In this document: in pieces, positions 8,637-17,650 of the stretch | Position numbering within the stretch: the first letter of the stretch is position 1 | Layout of the letters: each line of letters starts with the position of its first letter | Source of the DNA: an uncultured Clostridia bacterium | GTDB taxonomy: Bacteria > Bacillota > Clostridia > UBA1381 | Reading direction: 5' to 3' | NCBI GenBank assembly: GCA_947631235.1 | Contig: CANRKO010000006.1 | Coordinates: forward strand, 48,854 to 112,853 | Length of the DNA stretch: 64,000 nt | Notes under the pieces: model-generated | The model's database searches: none | What the model was told of the DNA's origin: nothing | Seen by the model: the letters and a program-made list of their open reading frames with translations, nothing else | Made by a program: the position numbers and the translations under genes

Positions 8637-9196
8637 TACCTATCCCCTCCGCCGCGCTTTTTATACTCGCCGAGAAAGCGCGAGAATTTTCCGACGCTTT
8701 TTTGGTTGAACGCCACTCCGAGCGACATGAGCTTTATGAGCAGGTCGGCGCTCATTTTTTCGACGTATTCAAGCTCGACCTCGTAGTCGGTCGTGTCGAA
8801 ATATGTCGTTTTGTCAAGGCAAAGCTCGGTGTCGCCGCGCCGCAGCGTGCGGCGTTTCGTTACGGACGCGCCCATGCGGTACAACTCGCCTACGTCCATG
8901 CCCGTTACTTTTTTCGCCGTTTCGGCGTCTATGGTTTCGCTTACGCCGTCCGTTGCAAACTCCGTCTCCTCGCATATCTGGAGCGGGCTGTCACTGTTTG
9001 TATGCCGCTTTACCTGTATCTTCGCCGTGTCGTCCGTTACGCGGACGCGAACCATTATGTGATTTTTGCGCAGTATGCCGCCGCGGTCGGTGTAGTAATG
9101 GTTCTCCTGCGTGAACACGCTGCCCCAGTTGAAGGCGCGTTTTACCTTCGTGTACGTGTCAAAGTCTATTATGCTCTTTAATTCGGTTTCCTTCAT
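8636..9196 (-). CDS. CYTH-domain protein (triphosphate tunnel metalloenzyme family)
   Basis: A 186-residue protein opening with the diagnostic ExExK motif (KETELK, residues 2-7). Later charged strands follow the family pattern: MVRVRV, AKIQVKRH, ELCLDKTTYFDTTDYEVELEYV and KSVGKFSRFL. Members hydrolyse or cyclise triphosphate-containing substrates such as tripolyphosphate, thiamine triphosphate or ATP. The substrate here is unknown. The start overlaps the DUF4250 stop as ATGA. It is third in a five-gene operon that ends with a PP2C phosphatase. Confidence 0.88.
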   Translation of the reverse strand: MKETELKSIIDFDTYTKVKRAFNWGSVFTQENHYYTDRGGILRKNHIMVRVRVTDDTAKIQVKRHTNSDSPLQICEETEFATDGVSETIDAETAKKVTGMDVGELYRMGASVTKRRTLRRGDTELCLDKTTYFDTTDYEVELEYVEKMSADLLIKLMSLGVAFNQKSVGKFSRFLGEYKKRGGGDR

Positions 9197-9369
9197 ACGA
9201 ACTGATTTCTCTCTTTCTTATATGTATATCCTATTTCGGCAAGCTTTCTTTCTATCTCCCTGCCGTCCGTTTCCATGTCGCGGCACATCTCGTCAAATGA
9301 CGGGTAAAAGTCGCGCAGCTTTGTGTTTACAAAGCTTAAAAGTATCGCGGGGTCTTGCGGTATAGTCAT
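9193..9369 (-). CDS. DUF4250-family small protein
   Basis: A 58-residue ORF. The pattern MTIPQDPAILLSFVNTKLRD, a FYPSFDEMC segment and an ERNQF ending match the small clostridial DUF4250 family as I know it. Function unknown. The start is 3 nt after the DUF2264 stop and the stop overlaps the CYTH start (ATGA), so the gene is clearly embedded in the operon. Confidence 0.82.
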   Translation of the reverse strand: MTIPQDPAILLSFVNTKLRDFYPSFDEMCRDMETDGREIERKLAEIGYTYKKERNQFV

Positions 9370-9372
9370 AGT

Positions 9373-10998
9373 TTATCCGTCCAATCCGTCTTTAATAACA
9401 GTTTTTATTTTTGTTACACCCTTCGGTATGTGATATTTTACGGCGGGGATAACGGTTTTTCTGTAACGCAGGTTCGTGTTGGGCGATGCGGGTATTATGA
9501 CGTTTTCGCCGCCCTCGCCGCAAACGGCGCACCGGTTCTCGTCCGTTACGGCAAAGCCCGCGTCGTAGGCGGTGCAGTCGTAGTCGGACGTTATTTCATG
9601 CTCCCTTGTATGTCCCTCGCTCGTGGGCGTTACTACGGTAACAACGTCTATGCCCTTAAACGGCGACCATTTTATCGTTACGTTTTCCTCGGTCGCGCTC
9701 GCCGATATGAAATGACGGCGGAAAAGTATAAGTCCGTCCACGTCGAACACGAGCATATTGTCGGGCGCACATTCGGCGAGGTTTACGGGGCTTAGCATCA
9801 CGTTAAAGCCGAAGTGCGCGCTGTACGCGAATTTGAGGTACTTCGGTATCGTCTGTCCGCAGTCGAAATATTCGTTGTCGCCCGTCGGGTACGCGACCGT
9901 TTTGCCGTTTCGGCGCGAGATAAGCATATCGGCGGGTTTTATCAGTATTTTTTCGCTGAGTTTCGGCATCGGCGCGCTTTCGCACGTCCAGAACTCGTGG
10001 TCGTCCGGCAGCATCAGGAACGCGTATGCTTTAAGTCCCCAGTAGGGCGAGCCGTGGGCGTTGTAGTGTTCCGCCATGTTGAGGTTGGGGTAGTCGTAGC
10101 CGACGGTGAGTATGCCGGCATAGTCGAATATGCTTTTGCCGAGCCACTTGTTGAGGTTGCGCTCGATTATGCCTTTCATTACCTCAATCGGGAACGGGCG
10201 CACGTCCGCCACCACGCACGCGCTCCAGAACGCGCACTGCGCGAAACGGTAGGTTAAAGAGCGTCCGTAAGGGAGCGCTTCGCCGTCGTCGTCGAACCAG
10301 TATATGAATGTTTTCGCGAACGTTTCGGCGCGGTCGCGGTAAAGCTTTGCGCGGTCGGGATTGTCCTTGTCCATTACGGCTGCGTATATCAGTCCGTAGA
10401 AGTGGAACGCAAACGCTATGTAGTAGTCAGCCTGTCCGTGTACGCCGTCGCGGTACCAGCCGTCGGACACGTAAAACTCGTCGAGACGGGTAAGGTCTTC
10501 GTTAAGCTTTTCCTCGCTGTATTCCCTGCCGGCCTTTTTGAGCGCAATGTTCACAAGCACGCGGAAAAAACGCCAGTTGCTGTCGCATACGTCGTGCGTG
10601 TTTATCTGCCAGAGCCATTCGGTGAGGTCGTCCTTCGTTTTGTCCGAAAGCGGCTGCCAGAGCGTGTCGGGTGTGAACAGCATGGCATATGCGATCGAAG
10701 CCATTTCGACGTAACGCTGGTCGCGCTCGCCGGCATCGCCCCAGTAGGTGTCGCTCTCTTTGTCCGCGCCGTCGCGTATGCCGTCGAGGTAAAGGCGCAC
10801 AAACTCGTCGTGCCTGCCGCCGCCCGCGAGGTACGGCACAAGCCCCCACAGCGGACGCGCGAACGCCTCGGTTTCAGCCGCGCCGTCGTCGTACCACGCG
10901 CTGTGGCGCGCGAAAAAGACCTTGCCGCCGCGGTAGTATTTTTTTATCGGCTCGATTATATTTAAAAGCTGCTTTTGGAAATATTGCTTGTCGTTCAT
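9373..10998 (-). CDS. DUF2264-family protein
   Basis: A 541-residue soluble protein. The segment FARPLWGLVPYLAGGG near the N terminus, the alternating helical middle (RYVEMASIAYAML, DWRFF-like SNWRFFRVLVNIALKK) and GSPYWGLKAYAFLMLPDDHEFW match DUF2264. That family has an (alpha/alpha)-barrel-like N-terminal half and a beta-rich C-terminal half and is suspected to be carbohydrate-active. ATG 10998 follows GGGAGG by 8 nt; the longer frame has no ribosome site. First gene of the DUF2264-DUF4250-CYTH-membrane-PP2C operon. Confidence 0.85.
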   Translation of the reverse strand: MNDKQYFQKQLLNIIEPIKKYYRGGKVFFARHSAWYDDGAAETEAFARPLWGLVPYLAGGGRHDEFVRLYLDGIRDGADKESDTYWGDAGERDQRYVEMASIAYAMLFTPDTLWQPLSDKTKDDLTEWLWQINTHDVCDSNWRFFRVLVNIALKKAGREYSEEKLNEDLTRLDEFYVSDGWYRDGVHGQADYYIAFAFHFYGLIYAAVMDKDNPDRAKLYRDRAETFAKTFIYWFDDDGEALPYGRSLTYRFAQCAFWSACVVADVRPFPIEVMKGIIERNLNKWLGKSIFDYAGILTVGYDYPNLNMAEHYNAHGSPYWGLKAYAFLMLPDDHEFWTCESAPMPKLSEKILIKPADMLISRRNGKTVAYPTGDNEYFDCGQTIPKYLKFAYSAHFGFNVMLSPVNLAECAPDNMLVFDVDGLILFRRHFISASATEENVTIKWSPFKGIDVVTVVTPTSEGHTREHEITSDYDCTAYDAGFAVTDENRCAVCGEGGENVIIPASPNTNLRYRKTVIPAVKYHIPKGVTKIKTVIKDGLDG

Positions 10999-11018
10999 GG
11001 TCAATTCCTCCCTCGTTA

Positions 11019-11047
11019 ATTGTACCACCTTTCGGGGGAATTGTAAA
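11019..11047 (-). promoter_or_regulatory. Promoter of the DUF2264 operon
   Basis: Minus strand TTTACA, 17-nt spacer, TACAAT, placed about 20 nt before the ribosome site of the DUF2264 gene. Confidence 0.6.
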
Positions 11048-11066
11048 TAAAATTTGAGAAAAAAAG

Positions 11067-11362
11067 CGGGCGACCGCAAGGGTCGCCCCTACGGTGGGGG
11101 TTGACGAATTGCAGAGATGCGGGCGACCGCAAGGGTCGTCCCTACAGGTGAGTGAAATATATTGTCGGGGTACGGGCGGCCAATGACCGCCCCTACGGTG
11201 GGTAATTTATAAAATGCGGGTGTAGGGGCGGCGAGTCGCCGCCCGTAAGCCTCCCTTGTTAAAGGGAGGGGGACCGCCGTAGGCGGTGGAGGGATTCATT
11301 ATAAAAATAAAAGAATCCCCCAGTCACGCTACGCGTGACAGCCCCCTTTGACAAGGGGGCCT
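11067..11362. repeat. REP/BIME-like palindromic repeat cluster 3
   Basis: Occupies most of the interval between DUF2264 and panD. It holds four GTAG-type hairpins (GGGCGACC/GGTCGCCC variants and GGGCGGC/GCCGCCC), each bearing a CCCCTAC or GTAGGGG edge, then a diverged B unit (CCTCCCTTG..AAGGGAGG with an ACCGCC/GGCGGT hairpin and GGAGGGATTC) and a diverged A unit (GAATCCCCCAG, GTCACGC/GCGTGAC, CCCCCTTTG..CAAGGGGG). It is a distinct subfamily with compensating changes in the stems. Confidence 0.8.
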
Positions 11363-11384
11363 TTCGTAAAGGCACACGTGATTA

Positions 11385-11768
11385 TCACTCAATCTCGCCA
11401 TGTTTTTCGGCGGAGGTTATTTTCTTTATCTTATTATCGCCGTCAACGAACACGACGGTCGGGGTATGCGTTTTTACCTCATCGGGCGTCATTGTGCAGT
11501 ACGCCATTATTATAACCTTGTCGCCCACGCCGACGAGCCTTGCAGCCGCGCCGTTAAGGCAGATCACGCCGCTGTTTTCTTCGCCCGCTATCACGTACGT
11601 TTCAAGGCGGCTGCCGTTGTCTATGTCCACGACCTGAACCTTCTCGTATTCGAGTATGCCAGCCGCTTTCATAAGTGCGCCGTCAATCGTTATCGAGCCG
11701 ACGTAGTTAAGCTCCGCCTGCGTCACCGTCGCGCGGTGGATTTTTCCTTTAAGCATTTCTATGTTCAT
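11385..11768 (-). CDS. panD: Aspartate 1-decarboxylase proenzyme
   Basis: Makes beta-alanine from L-aspartate for pantothenate synthesis. 127 residues, normal size. The self-processing Gly-Ser site is visible in [10 protein letters not shown], where cleavage creates the pyruvoyl group; [15 protein letters not shown] and [16 protein letters not shown] are family-typical. The start lies 4 nt after the panC stop, with GGAG inside the panC end. Last gene of panB-panC-panD. Confidence 0.96.
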   Translation of the reverse strand: MNIEMLKGKIHRATVTQAELNYVGSITIDGALMKAAGILEYEKVQVVDIDNGSRLETYVIAGEENSGVICLNGAAARLVGVGDKVIIMAYCTMTPDEVKTHTPTVVFVDGDNKIKKITSAEKHGEIE

Positions 11769-11772
11769 TTTC

Positions 11773-12612
11773 CTACTCCATAATAAAATTGTCGATAAGA
11801 CGCGTTTTGCCTATATACACCGCGATTGCGCACAAAAGCGGCTTTTTTGTCTTTACGAGAGGGCTCAGATCCTTCAAATCCACTATCTCTGCATAATCTG
11901 TTTCGGCAAGCGGCTCCTTGTTTATTTCCGTCTTAATCACGTCAAGCACAGCCGCCACGCTCTCCTCGCCGCCCTCAATGAGCCTTTTTCCTTTTTCGAG
12001 CGAACGCGACAGGCACAGCGCGGCTTTTCGTTCCTCGGGATTTAAATAGGTGTTGCGCGAGCTTTTCGCAAGTCCGTCGCTTTCGCGGACGATCGGGCAG
12101 CCGACTATCTCTATATCAAAATTCAAATCCTCGGCCATTTTCTTTATGACGCACAGCTGCTGCGCGTCCTTCTGACCGAAATACGCTCTGTCGGGCGTTA
12201 CGATGTTAAACAGCTTGCTCACGACGGTGCATACGCCCGAAAAATGTATGGGGCGCGTTTTGCCGCACAGTACCTTTGTTATCTTGTTCATGTCCACGAA
12301 CGTGAGCGCATCGCGGTACATTTCGTCAGGCTCTGGGTTAAATATAATGTCAGCTCCGGCAGCCTCGCAAAGAGCCGCGTCCGCGTCAAGGTCACGCGGG
12401 TACGTTTCAAAGTCCTCGTTCGGCGCGAACTGGGTCGGGTTCACGAAGTCGCTCACGACTACGCGGTCGTTTTCCTTGACGGCGCGGTCGATAAGGCTTT
12501 TGTGTCCCTCGTGGAGAAAGCCCATTGTCGGGACAAGTCCGACGGTCAGTCCTTCCCTTTTCCACGATTTTATGATAGGTCTTAATTCGTCTATTTTCTT
12601 TATTATCCGCAT
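11773..12612 (-). CDS. panC: Pantothenate synthetase
   Basis: ATP-dependent condensation of pantoate with beta-alanine. 279 residues. The nucleotide-binding signature [13 protein letters not shown], the second signature [15 protein letters not shown] and the SSRN motif (KSSRNTYL) are intact. One nucleotide separates it from panB and four from panD, so the three genes form a compact operon covering the dedicated pantothenate pathway except ketopantoate reductase, which is not in this window. Confidence 0.97.
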   Translation of the reverse strand: MRIIKKIDELRPIIKSWKREGLTVGLVPTMGFLHEGHKSLIDRAVKENDRVVVSDFVNPTQFAPNEDFETYPRDLDADAALCEAAGADIIFNPEPDEMYRDALTFVDMNKITKVLCGKTRPIHFSGVCTVVSKLFNIVTPDRAYFGQKDAQQLCVIKKMAEDLNFDIEIVGCPIVRESDGLAKSSRNTYLNPEERKAALCLSRSLEKGKRLIEGGEESVAAVLDVIKTEINKEPLAETDYAEIVDLKDLSPLVKTKKPLLCAIAVYIGKTRLIDNFIME

Positions 12613-12613
12613 T

Positions 12614-13453
12614 TTATATCCTCCCGTCGTTTATCGCCTGAAGCGTTTCGTCGTCGGTTTTAAACGTGTGTTCTTTCGCCGGGAACGTTCCCGCCTTTAC
12701 CTCGTCTATATACGCTTTTATGCCGTTTTGCATCACGCCGCCCACGTCGGCGAACCGTTTTACGAATTTCGGCTTAAAGCTGCCGTACATGGTGAGCATA
12801 TCCTGATACACAAGCACCTGACCGTCGCAGTCCGCGCCCGCGCCTATGCCTATCGTGGGTATCGTTAGCATTTTCGTTATGTGCGCGGCAAGCTCGGCAG
12901 GTACACATTCAAGCACAACGGCGAACGCGCCCGCTTCCTCTACCGCTTTCGCGTCCTCGATAAGCCTGTGCGCGGCGGCGATGTTTTTGCCCTGAACCTT
13001 GAAACCGCCGAATTCGTTCACCGACTGCGGCGTCATGCCGATATGCCCCATTACGGGTATCGACGCGTCCGTTATGGCGCGTATGTGTTCCTTTATTTTT
13101 ACGCCGCCCTCCAATTTTACCGCCGAGGCGCGTCCTTCCTTTATGAGCCGTCCTGCGTTTACGACCGCGTCGTAGACCGACGTCTGGTACGACATGAACG
13201 GCATATCCGTTACAACAAACGCCCTCTCGGCTCCCCTTGCGACAGCCGCGCTGTGGTGTATCATATCCTCCATCGTGACGCGAAGAGTGTCGTCGTAGCC
13301 GAGCATTACCATTCCGAGCGAGTCGCCGACGAGTATCGCGTCAACGCCCGCCTCGTCCTCAATGCGCGCGGTCGAATAATCGTAGCCCGTTATCATCGTG
13401 ATTTTCTCGCCGCGCTCCTTCGCCTCACGGAAGTTTGCCGTTGTAAATTTCAT
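12614..13453 (-). CDS. panB: 3-methyl-2-oxobutanoate hydroxymethyltransferase
   Basis: Transfers a hydroxymethyl group from methylenetetrahydrofolate to alpha-ketoisovalerate. 279 residues. [27 protein letters not shown] (metal-binding aspartate), HIGMTPQSV and [17 protein letters not shown] are the conserved blocks. First gene of the pan operon. It is preceded by an unusually long, structured leader with a terminator (13475-13593) under the promoter at 13602-13630. Confidence 0.97.
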   Translation of the reverse strand: MKFTTANFREAKERGEKITMITGYDYSTARIEDEAGVDAILVGDSLGMVMLGYDDTLRVTMEDMIHHSAAVARGAERAFVVTDMPFMSYQTSVYDAVVNAGRLIKEGRASAVKLEGGVKIKEHIRAITDASIPVMGHIGMTPQSVNEFGGFKVQGKNIAAAHRLIEDAKAVEEAGAFAVVLECVPAELAAHITKMLTIPTIGIGAGADCDGQVLVYQDMLTMYGSFKPKFVKRFADVGGVMQNGIKAYIDEVKAGTFPAKEHTFKTDDETLQAINDGRI

Positions 13454-13474
13454 TTTTAATTCCCTCTTTCATTG

Positions 13475-13513
13475 AAAAAATCCGCACCGCGCGGCGCGTG
13501 CCGCGTGATACGG
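13475..13513 (-). terminator. Intrinsic terminator inside the panB leader
   Basis: On the minus strand a 14-bp stem with one mismatch (CCGTATCACGCGGC / GCCGCGCGGTGCGG) is followed by ATTTTTT, about 20 nt before the panB start. Its 5' arm begins with the CCG that ends the upstream helix, so the two structures can compete. Confidence 0.8.
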
Positions 13514-13593
13514 ACAATATTTTCCATGACAAAAGTACGCCGCCCGAAGCGGCACAATATGTCAGGTGCAGTTTTCGTAAGAAATATTGCCCG
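13511..13593 (-). ncRNA. Candidate regulatory leader RNA of panBCD (pan-motif position)
   Basis: A closing helix joins CGGGCAATATTT with AAATATTGTCCG at the two ends of this 83-nt segment. Inside it are a TGACA/TGTCA helix and a GCCGC/GCGGC hairpin separated by A-rich internal loops. Position, size and a following terminator fit a metabolite- or attenuation-controlled leader. The published pan RNA motif occurs upstream of pan genes in Firmicutes, but I could not verify its consensus here. The RNA is inferred; the pairing is seen. Confidence 0.55.
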
Positions 13594-13601
13594 TCCGACA
13601 C

Positions 13602-13630
13602 ATTATAGCATACTTTTTCCGATATTACAA
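13602..13630 (-). promoter_or_regulatory. Promoter of the panBCD operon
   Basis: Minus strand TTGTAA, 17-nt spacer, TATAAT. The predicted start leaves roughly 140 nt of 5' leader before panB. Confidence 0.75.
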
Positions 13631-13659
13631 TAGCAAATTTAATATATCCGCCGCGCGTT

Positions 13660-14694
13660 TTACGAAAAATACGAAATCGCGGCTGCTGCCTTTAACGTGT
13701 CGCCCCTCGCGCCGCCGTCGTTCACCGACCTCACAGCCTTTACGAGCGGCGTGTCGGCTTTCATCGCTTCGGCGCGGTAACAGTCAAGCACAAGCTGTTT
13801 CAGTCCGTCGAAGGTGTATATCTCAAACGGGTTAATCCGCAGCATTTCAGCCGCCTTTTCGATGCCCGATATTAAGTCGGGGCTGTACCTTGCGCGGGCG
13901 GAGATGTAATCGTCCGAGACAAAGCTGTACGTGCCGCCGACGGCGTGACCGAGCGCGCGCATACATGCGACGTAGCCCTCCTCCATGGCGCGGGCTATTC
14001 CGGCGCGGTCAAAGTCCATAATGCCCGTCTGCGGACGCGGCGCGCGCACCGTTATGATGTTAGTGTCCGCCGCCGAGGGTGCGCGGTTTATACCGATACC
14101 GCCCGCGTCAACGGCGATTATATCCTTTATGCCCCTTTGGAGCAGCATGTTCACGGGTAGATTGTCGTAAAGACCCGCGTCGGACAGCGTTTCCGATTTC
14201 ACGCGCTTTGAGCCGAATATGCTCGCGCTCGCGACGATGTAATTTATAAGCTCGCCGCGCGGTATTTCGTCGGCAAAGCGGTACACGCCCCTTTTGCCGC
14301 TGAGCGACAGCAGCGCAAGCCCGAACGCTATATCGGATTTTCGCAGCTTGTCCTCGTCCACGACGCTGTTTAAAAGACGCTTCAGCGGCGACATGTCAAG
14401 TCCGCCGTTTCTGCTGATTTCGCGTATTACGGGCGGTAGGTTTTTCAGTGCGAAAAGGTCGTGCTGACCTTTCATACACTTTGGCAGCGCGACAATATCA
14501 TCGGCTGAAATGTTACGCCACAGCCTGATTGCGTCGTCGTATTCGTCAAGCGCGATGAGCGCACCGTTGATCGCGCCGACCGACGTTCCGACAGCCGCGC
14601 ATATTTCCACGCCCGTCTTACGCAGCGCCCTCCACACGCCGATGTGAAACGCGCCCCTTACTCCGCCGCCCGCGAGCGCGAGACCGTACCGCAT
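13660..14694 (-). CDS. Patatin-like phospholipase family protein
   Basis: A 344-residue Ser-Asp lipolytic acyl hydrolase. The oxyanion motif GGGVRG is at residues 9-14, the nucleophile elbow GTSVG (Ser ~40) follows, and the DAG-type aspartate motif lies in SDAGLYDN. No signal peptide, so it is probably cytosolic or membrane-associated. GGAGG precedes ATG 14694. It lies downstream of tadA in the same direction. The substrate lipid is unknown. Confidence 0.9.
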   Translation of the reverse strand: MRYGLALAGGGVRGAFHIGVWRALRKTGVEICAAVGTSVGAINGALIALDEYDDAIRLWRNISADDIVALPKCMKGQHDLFALKNLPPVIREISRNGGLDMSPLKRLLNSVVDEDKLRKSDIAFGLALLSLSGKRGVYRFADEIPRGELINYIVASASIFGSKRVKSETLSDAGLYDNLPVNMLLQRGIKDIIAVDAGGIGINRAPSAADTNIITVRAPRPQTGIMDFDRAGIARAMEEGYVACMRALGHAVGGTYSFVSDDYISARARYSPDLISGIEKAAEMLRINPFEIYTFDGLKQLVLDCYRAEAMKADTPLVKAVRSVNDGGARGDTLKAAAAISYFS

Positions 14695-14727
14695 AAAAAC
14701 ACCTCCGCAAAACGCTTAATGCTTTTA

Positions 14728-15210
14728 TTATTGACGGTTTTCGGAAGTTTTATAGTCCTTTTTTGAATTTCGGAGCGATTTGAAAAAATCCTTCAAAACG
14801 GCGGCGCACTCATGCTCCATAACGCCGCCCCGCGCTGTGAGACTGTAGTTGCACAGTCCCTTGTCGAACAGGTTCACCGCGCTGCCGGCGCAGCCCGATT
14901 TTTTGTCGTACGCGCCGAAGTACACGTTCTCTATGCGCGCGTTCAGAATAGCGCCGGCGCACATCGGACACGGTTCGAGCGTGACGTACATATCGCAGCC
15001 CGGCAGTCTCCAGCCGCCAAGCTTTTTGCACGCCTTGTCTATAGCCGAAATTTCCGCGTGCATGAGCGCGTTTTTCTTCGTTTCGCGCTTATTGTAGCCG
15101 CGCGAAATAATTTTTCCGTCACGTACTATTACCGCGCCGACGGGCGTTTCGCCGAGGTCGGCTGCTTTCTTCGCCTGTTTTAAGGCTGCTTTCATAAATT
15201 TTTCGTCCAT
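14728..15210 (-). CDS. tadA: tRNA-specific adenosine deaminase TadA
   Basis: Deaminates A34 to inosine in tRNA-Arg(ACG). Zinc-dependent deaminase motifs HAE (in ALMHAEISAI) and PCxxC (LEPCPMCAGAIL) are intact. ATG 15210 gives 160 residues and has GGAG 8 nt upstream; the longer frame would begin inside the pnp terminator. The C-terminal tail is Lys-rich (FKSLRNSKKDYK). Confidence 0.95.
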   Translation of the reverse strand: MDEKFMKAALKQAKKAADLGETPVGAVIVRDGKIISRGYNKRETKKNALMHAEISAIDKACKKLGGWRLPGCDMYVTLEPCPMCAGAILNARIENVYFGAYDKKSGCAGSAVNLFDKGLCNYSLTARGGVMEHECAAVLKDFFKSLRNSKKDYKTSENRQ

Positions 15211-15227
15211 TATATTAGCTCCAAGGT

Positions 15228-15260
15228 AAAACAACAGCCGCTCCTTATGGGAACGGCTGT
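15228..15260 (-). terminator. Terminator downstream of pnp
   Basis: ACAGCCGTTCC / GGAGCGGCTGT stem with a 5-nt loop followed by TGTTTT on the minus strand, 15 nt past the pnp stop. Confidence 0.8.
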
Positions 15261-15274
15261 GTGGTTTCTGTTTA

Positions 15275-17356
15275 TCAGTCCTCTGAAAATTCCTTGTGAG
15301 TAAGCGAGATTTTACCGTTTCTGGTGTCTATCTCCTTAACTCTTACCTTCAGATAGTCGCCTTCCTTAACGACGTCCTCGACCTTTTCAACTCTGTGCTT
15401 TGCAAGCTCGCTGATGTGGCACAGACCGTCCTTGCCGGGGAGTATCTCGACGAACGCGCCGAACGGCTGGATAGTCTTAACAAGACCGTTGTAAATCTCG
15501 CCGACCTCGGGGTCTTTGACGATGGTCTCGATAGCGTCTCTCGCCGCCTGACCCGCCTCCTGCGTTGTGGCGAAGATGTAGATTGTGCCGTCCTCCTCGA
15601 TGTCTATCTTCGCGCCTGTTTCGGCTACTATCTTCTGGATGACCTCGCCGCCCTTGCCGATTACCTCGCGTATCTTGTCAACCTCTATCTTCATAACGTC
15701 AACCTTCGGAGCATACGGCGAAAGCTCGTCGCGTACCGCGGGGATAGCCTTTAAGAGTACGTCGTCGATAATGTGGCAGCGTGCCTTGTACGTCTTGTCG
15801 AGAGCCTCGGCGATTACCTCGTAGGGAAGTCCGTCGTTCTTTATATCGACCTGAATGGACGTTATGCCCTTCTTTGTGCCGGCAACCTTGAAGTCCATTT
15901 CGCCGTAGAAGTCCTCGAGACCCTGTATGTCAACCATTGTCGTAAAGCCGTCGTCGGTCGTGATAAGACCGCAGGAAATACCGGCAACGGGCGCTTTTAT
16001 CGGCACGCCCGCAGCCATGAGCGCGAGCGTCGAGCCGCACACACTGCCCTGCGACGTTGAACCGTTCGACGAAAGCACCTCGGACACAACTCTTATCGCG
16101 TACGGGAATTCGTCCTCCGGAGGAAGTACGGGAACGAGCGAACGCTCCGCGAGCGCGCCGTGACCTATCTCGCGTCTGCCCGGACCTCTCGACGGTCTTG
16201 TCTCGCCGACGGAGTACGACGGGAAGTTGTAGTGGTGCATATATCTCTTTTCCTCTTCCATGTCGATACCGTCGAGACGCTGATGCTCCGAAAGCGGCGC
16301 GAGCGTCGCAACCGACAATACCTGCGTCTGACCTCTCGTGAACATACCCGAGCCGTGCGTTCTGGGGAGCAGGTCAACCTCGGCGGCAAGCGGTCTTATC
16401 TCGTCAAGACCTCTGCCGTCAACGCGTCTGCCCTGCACGAGCCACGCGCGGACGATCTCCTTCTGCATCTTATATAAAATTTCGCCTATCTGCTCGTTAA
16501 TGTCGGGGAAACGCTCCTCCAAGGCGGGGATAATTTCGTCCGTTATAACTCCTATTCTCTCGTCGCGGACGTTCTTGTCGTCGGTGTCGAGCGCGTACTG
16601 CAGCTTTTCGAACGCCATTTCCTTTATCGCGTCGTAAAGGTCGTGGTCAACGTCGTGCGACTCGTACTCAAACTTTTTCTTGCCTATCTCAGCCTGAATA
16701 CCGCTTATAAACTCGCAAAGCGTGATGATTTCCTTGTGGGCGAACTTAATACCTTCGAGCATAACGTCGTTGGGTACTTCGTTCGCGCCGGCCTCGATCA
16801 TAACGACCTTCTGCTTTGTGCCCGCTACGGTAACGAGCATATCGCTCTTTTCTCTCTGCTCGACGGTCGGGTTTATAACGTACTCGCCGTCAACGAGACC
16901 GAGCCATACGCCCGCTATGGGGCCGTTCCACGGAATATCGGAAATCGAGATAGCAATCGACGTGCCTATCATTGCCGCTACCTCGGGCGGGTTGTCCTGC
17001 TCTACCGAGAGAACCGTCGCGACAACGGTAACGTCGTTTCTAAGGTCTGACGGGAAAAGCGGTCTTATCGGTCTGTCGATAACGCGGCTCGTGAGTATAG
17101 CCTTTTCGGACGGCTTGCCCTCGCGCTTGATGTAGCCGCCGGGAATCTTGCCGACCGAGTAGAGCTTTTCCTCGTAGTCTACGCTCAGCGGGAAGAAGTC
17201 TATTCCCTCTCTGGGTGAACGTGACGCCGTTACGTTTACCATAACCACCGTGTCGCCGTAGCGCACGAGACAGTTTCCGTTTGCGAGCTGTGCCATTTTG
17301 CCCGTTTCGATAACGAGCGGTCTGCCCGCGAGTGTTGTTTCAAATGTTCTGAACAT
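15275..17356 (-). CDS. pnp: Polyribonucleotide nucleotidyltransferase (PNPase)
   Basis: Phosphorolytic 3'-5' exoribonuclease, 693 residues. Two RNase PH domains (first ~1-210, second ~310-540 with FTRGQTQVLSVATL and SNGSTSQGSVCGSTLALMAAG in two pieces), then a KH domain (REVIGKGGEVIQKI) and an S1 domain (GLVKTIQPFGAFVEIL). AGGAG lies 8 nt before ATG 17356. rpsO lies upstream in the same direction, the common bacterial order, but repeat cluster 4 is inserted between them. Confidence 0.97.
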   Translation of the reverse strand: MFRTFETTLAGRPLVIETGKMAQLANGNCLVRYGDTVVMVNVTASRSPREGIDFFPLSVDYEEKLYSVGKIPGGYIKREGKPSEKAILTSRVIDRPIRPLFPSDLRNDVTVVATVLSVEQDNPPEVAAMIGTSIAISISDIPWNGPIAGVWLGLVDGEYVINPTVEQREKSDMLVTVAGTKQKVVMIEAGANEVPNDVMLEGIKFAHKEIITLCEFISGIQAEIGKKKFEYESHDVDHDLYDAIKEMAFEKLQYALDTDDKNVRDERIGVITDEIIPALEERFPDINEQIGEILYKMQKEIVRAWLVQGRRVDGRGLDEIRPLAAEVDLLPRTHGSGMFTRGQTQVLSVATLAPLSEHQRLDGIDMEEEKRYMHHYNFPSYSVGETRPSRGPGRREIGHGALAERSLVPVLPPEDEFPYAIRVVSEVLSSNGSTSQGSVCGSTLALMAAGVPIKAPVAGISCGLITTDDGFTTMVDIQGLEDFYGEMDFKVAGTKKGITSIQVDIKNDGLPYEVIAEALDKTYKARCHIIDDVLLKAIPAVRDELSPYAPKVDVMKIEVDKIREVIGKGGEVIQKIVAETGAKIDIEEDGTIYIFATTQEAGQAARDAIETIVKDPEVGEIYNGLVKTIQPFGAFVEILPGKDGLCHISELAKHRVEKVEDVVKEGDYLKVRVKEIDTRNGKISLTHKEFSED

Positions 17357-17445
17357 ATTTTTTCTCCTTTTCTTTTATTGTTTCGGAGATACGTTTTAGC
17401 AGATAAATACAAGAAGGGAACATATTTCGTCAATAATCCCGCTAT

Positions 17446-17602
17446 AAAACCCCTCAGTCACTTCGTGACAGCTCCCCTAGTAGGGGAGCCATACGCTTGG
17501 GTATGGCAGGCGTGTTGCGAAGCAACAAACGCCGTAGCAAGGGGAGCCATACGTGAGCCTCCCCTACTAGGGGAGGTGGCGCCGCAGGCGTCGGAGGGGT
17601 TT
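17446..17602. repeat. REP/BIME-like palindromic repeat cluster 4
   Basis: A unit at the left (AAAACCCCTCAGTCACTTCG..), then the same spacer type as cluster 2 (ATACGCTTGGGTAT, GTTGCGAAGCAAC, AACGCCGTAGCAAGGGGAG), then a B unit (GAGCCTCCCCTACTAGGGGA, GGCGCCGCAGGCG, GGAGGGGTTT). It sits between rpsO and pnp, with a separate GC hairpin at 17651-17675. Confidence 0.85.
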
Positions 17603-17650
17603 CCCGTCCTCTATTTATTTGCTAAACAAATATCTCCGTAAATATATACA

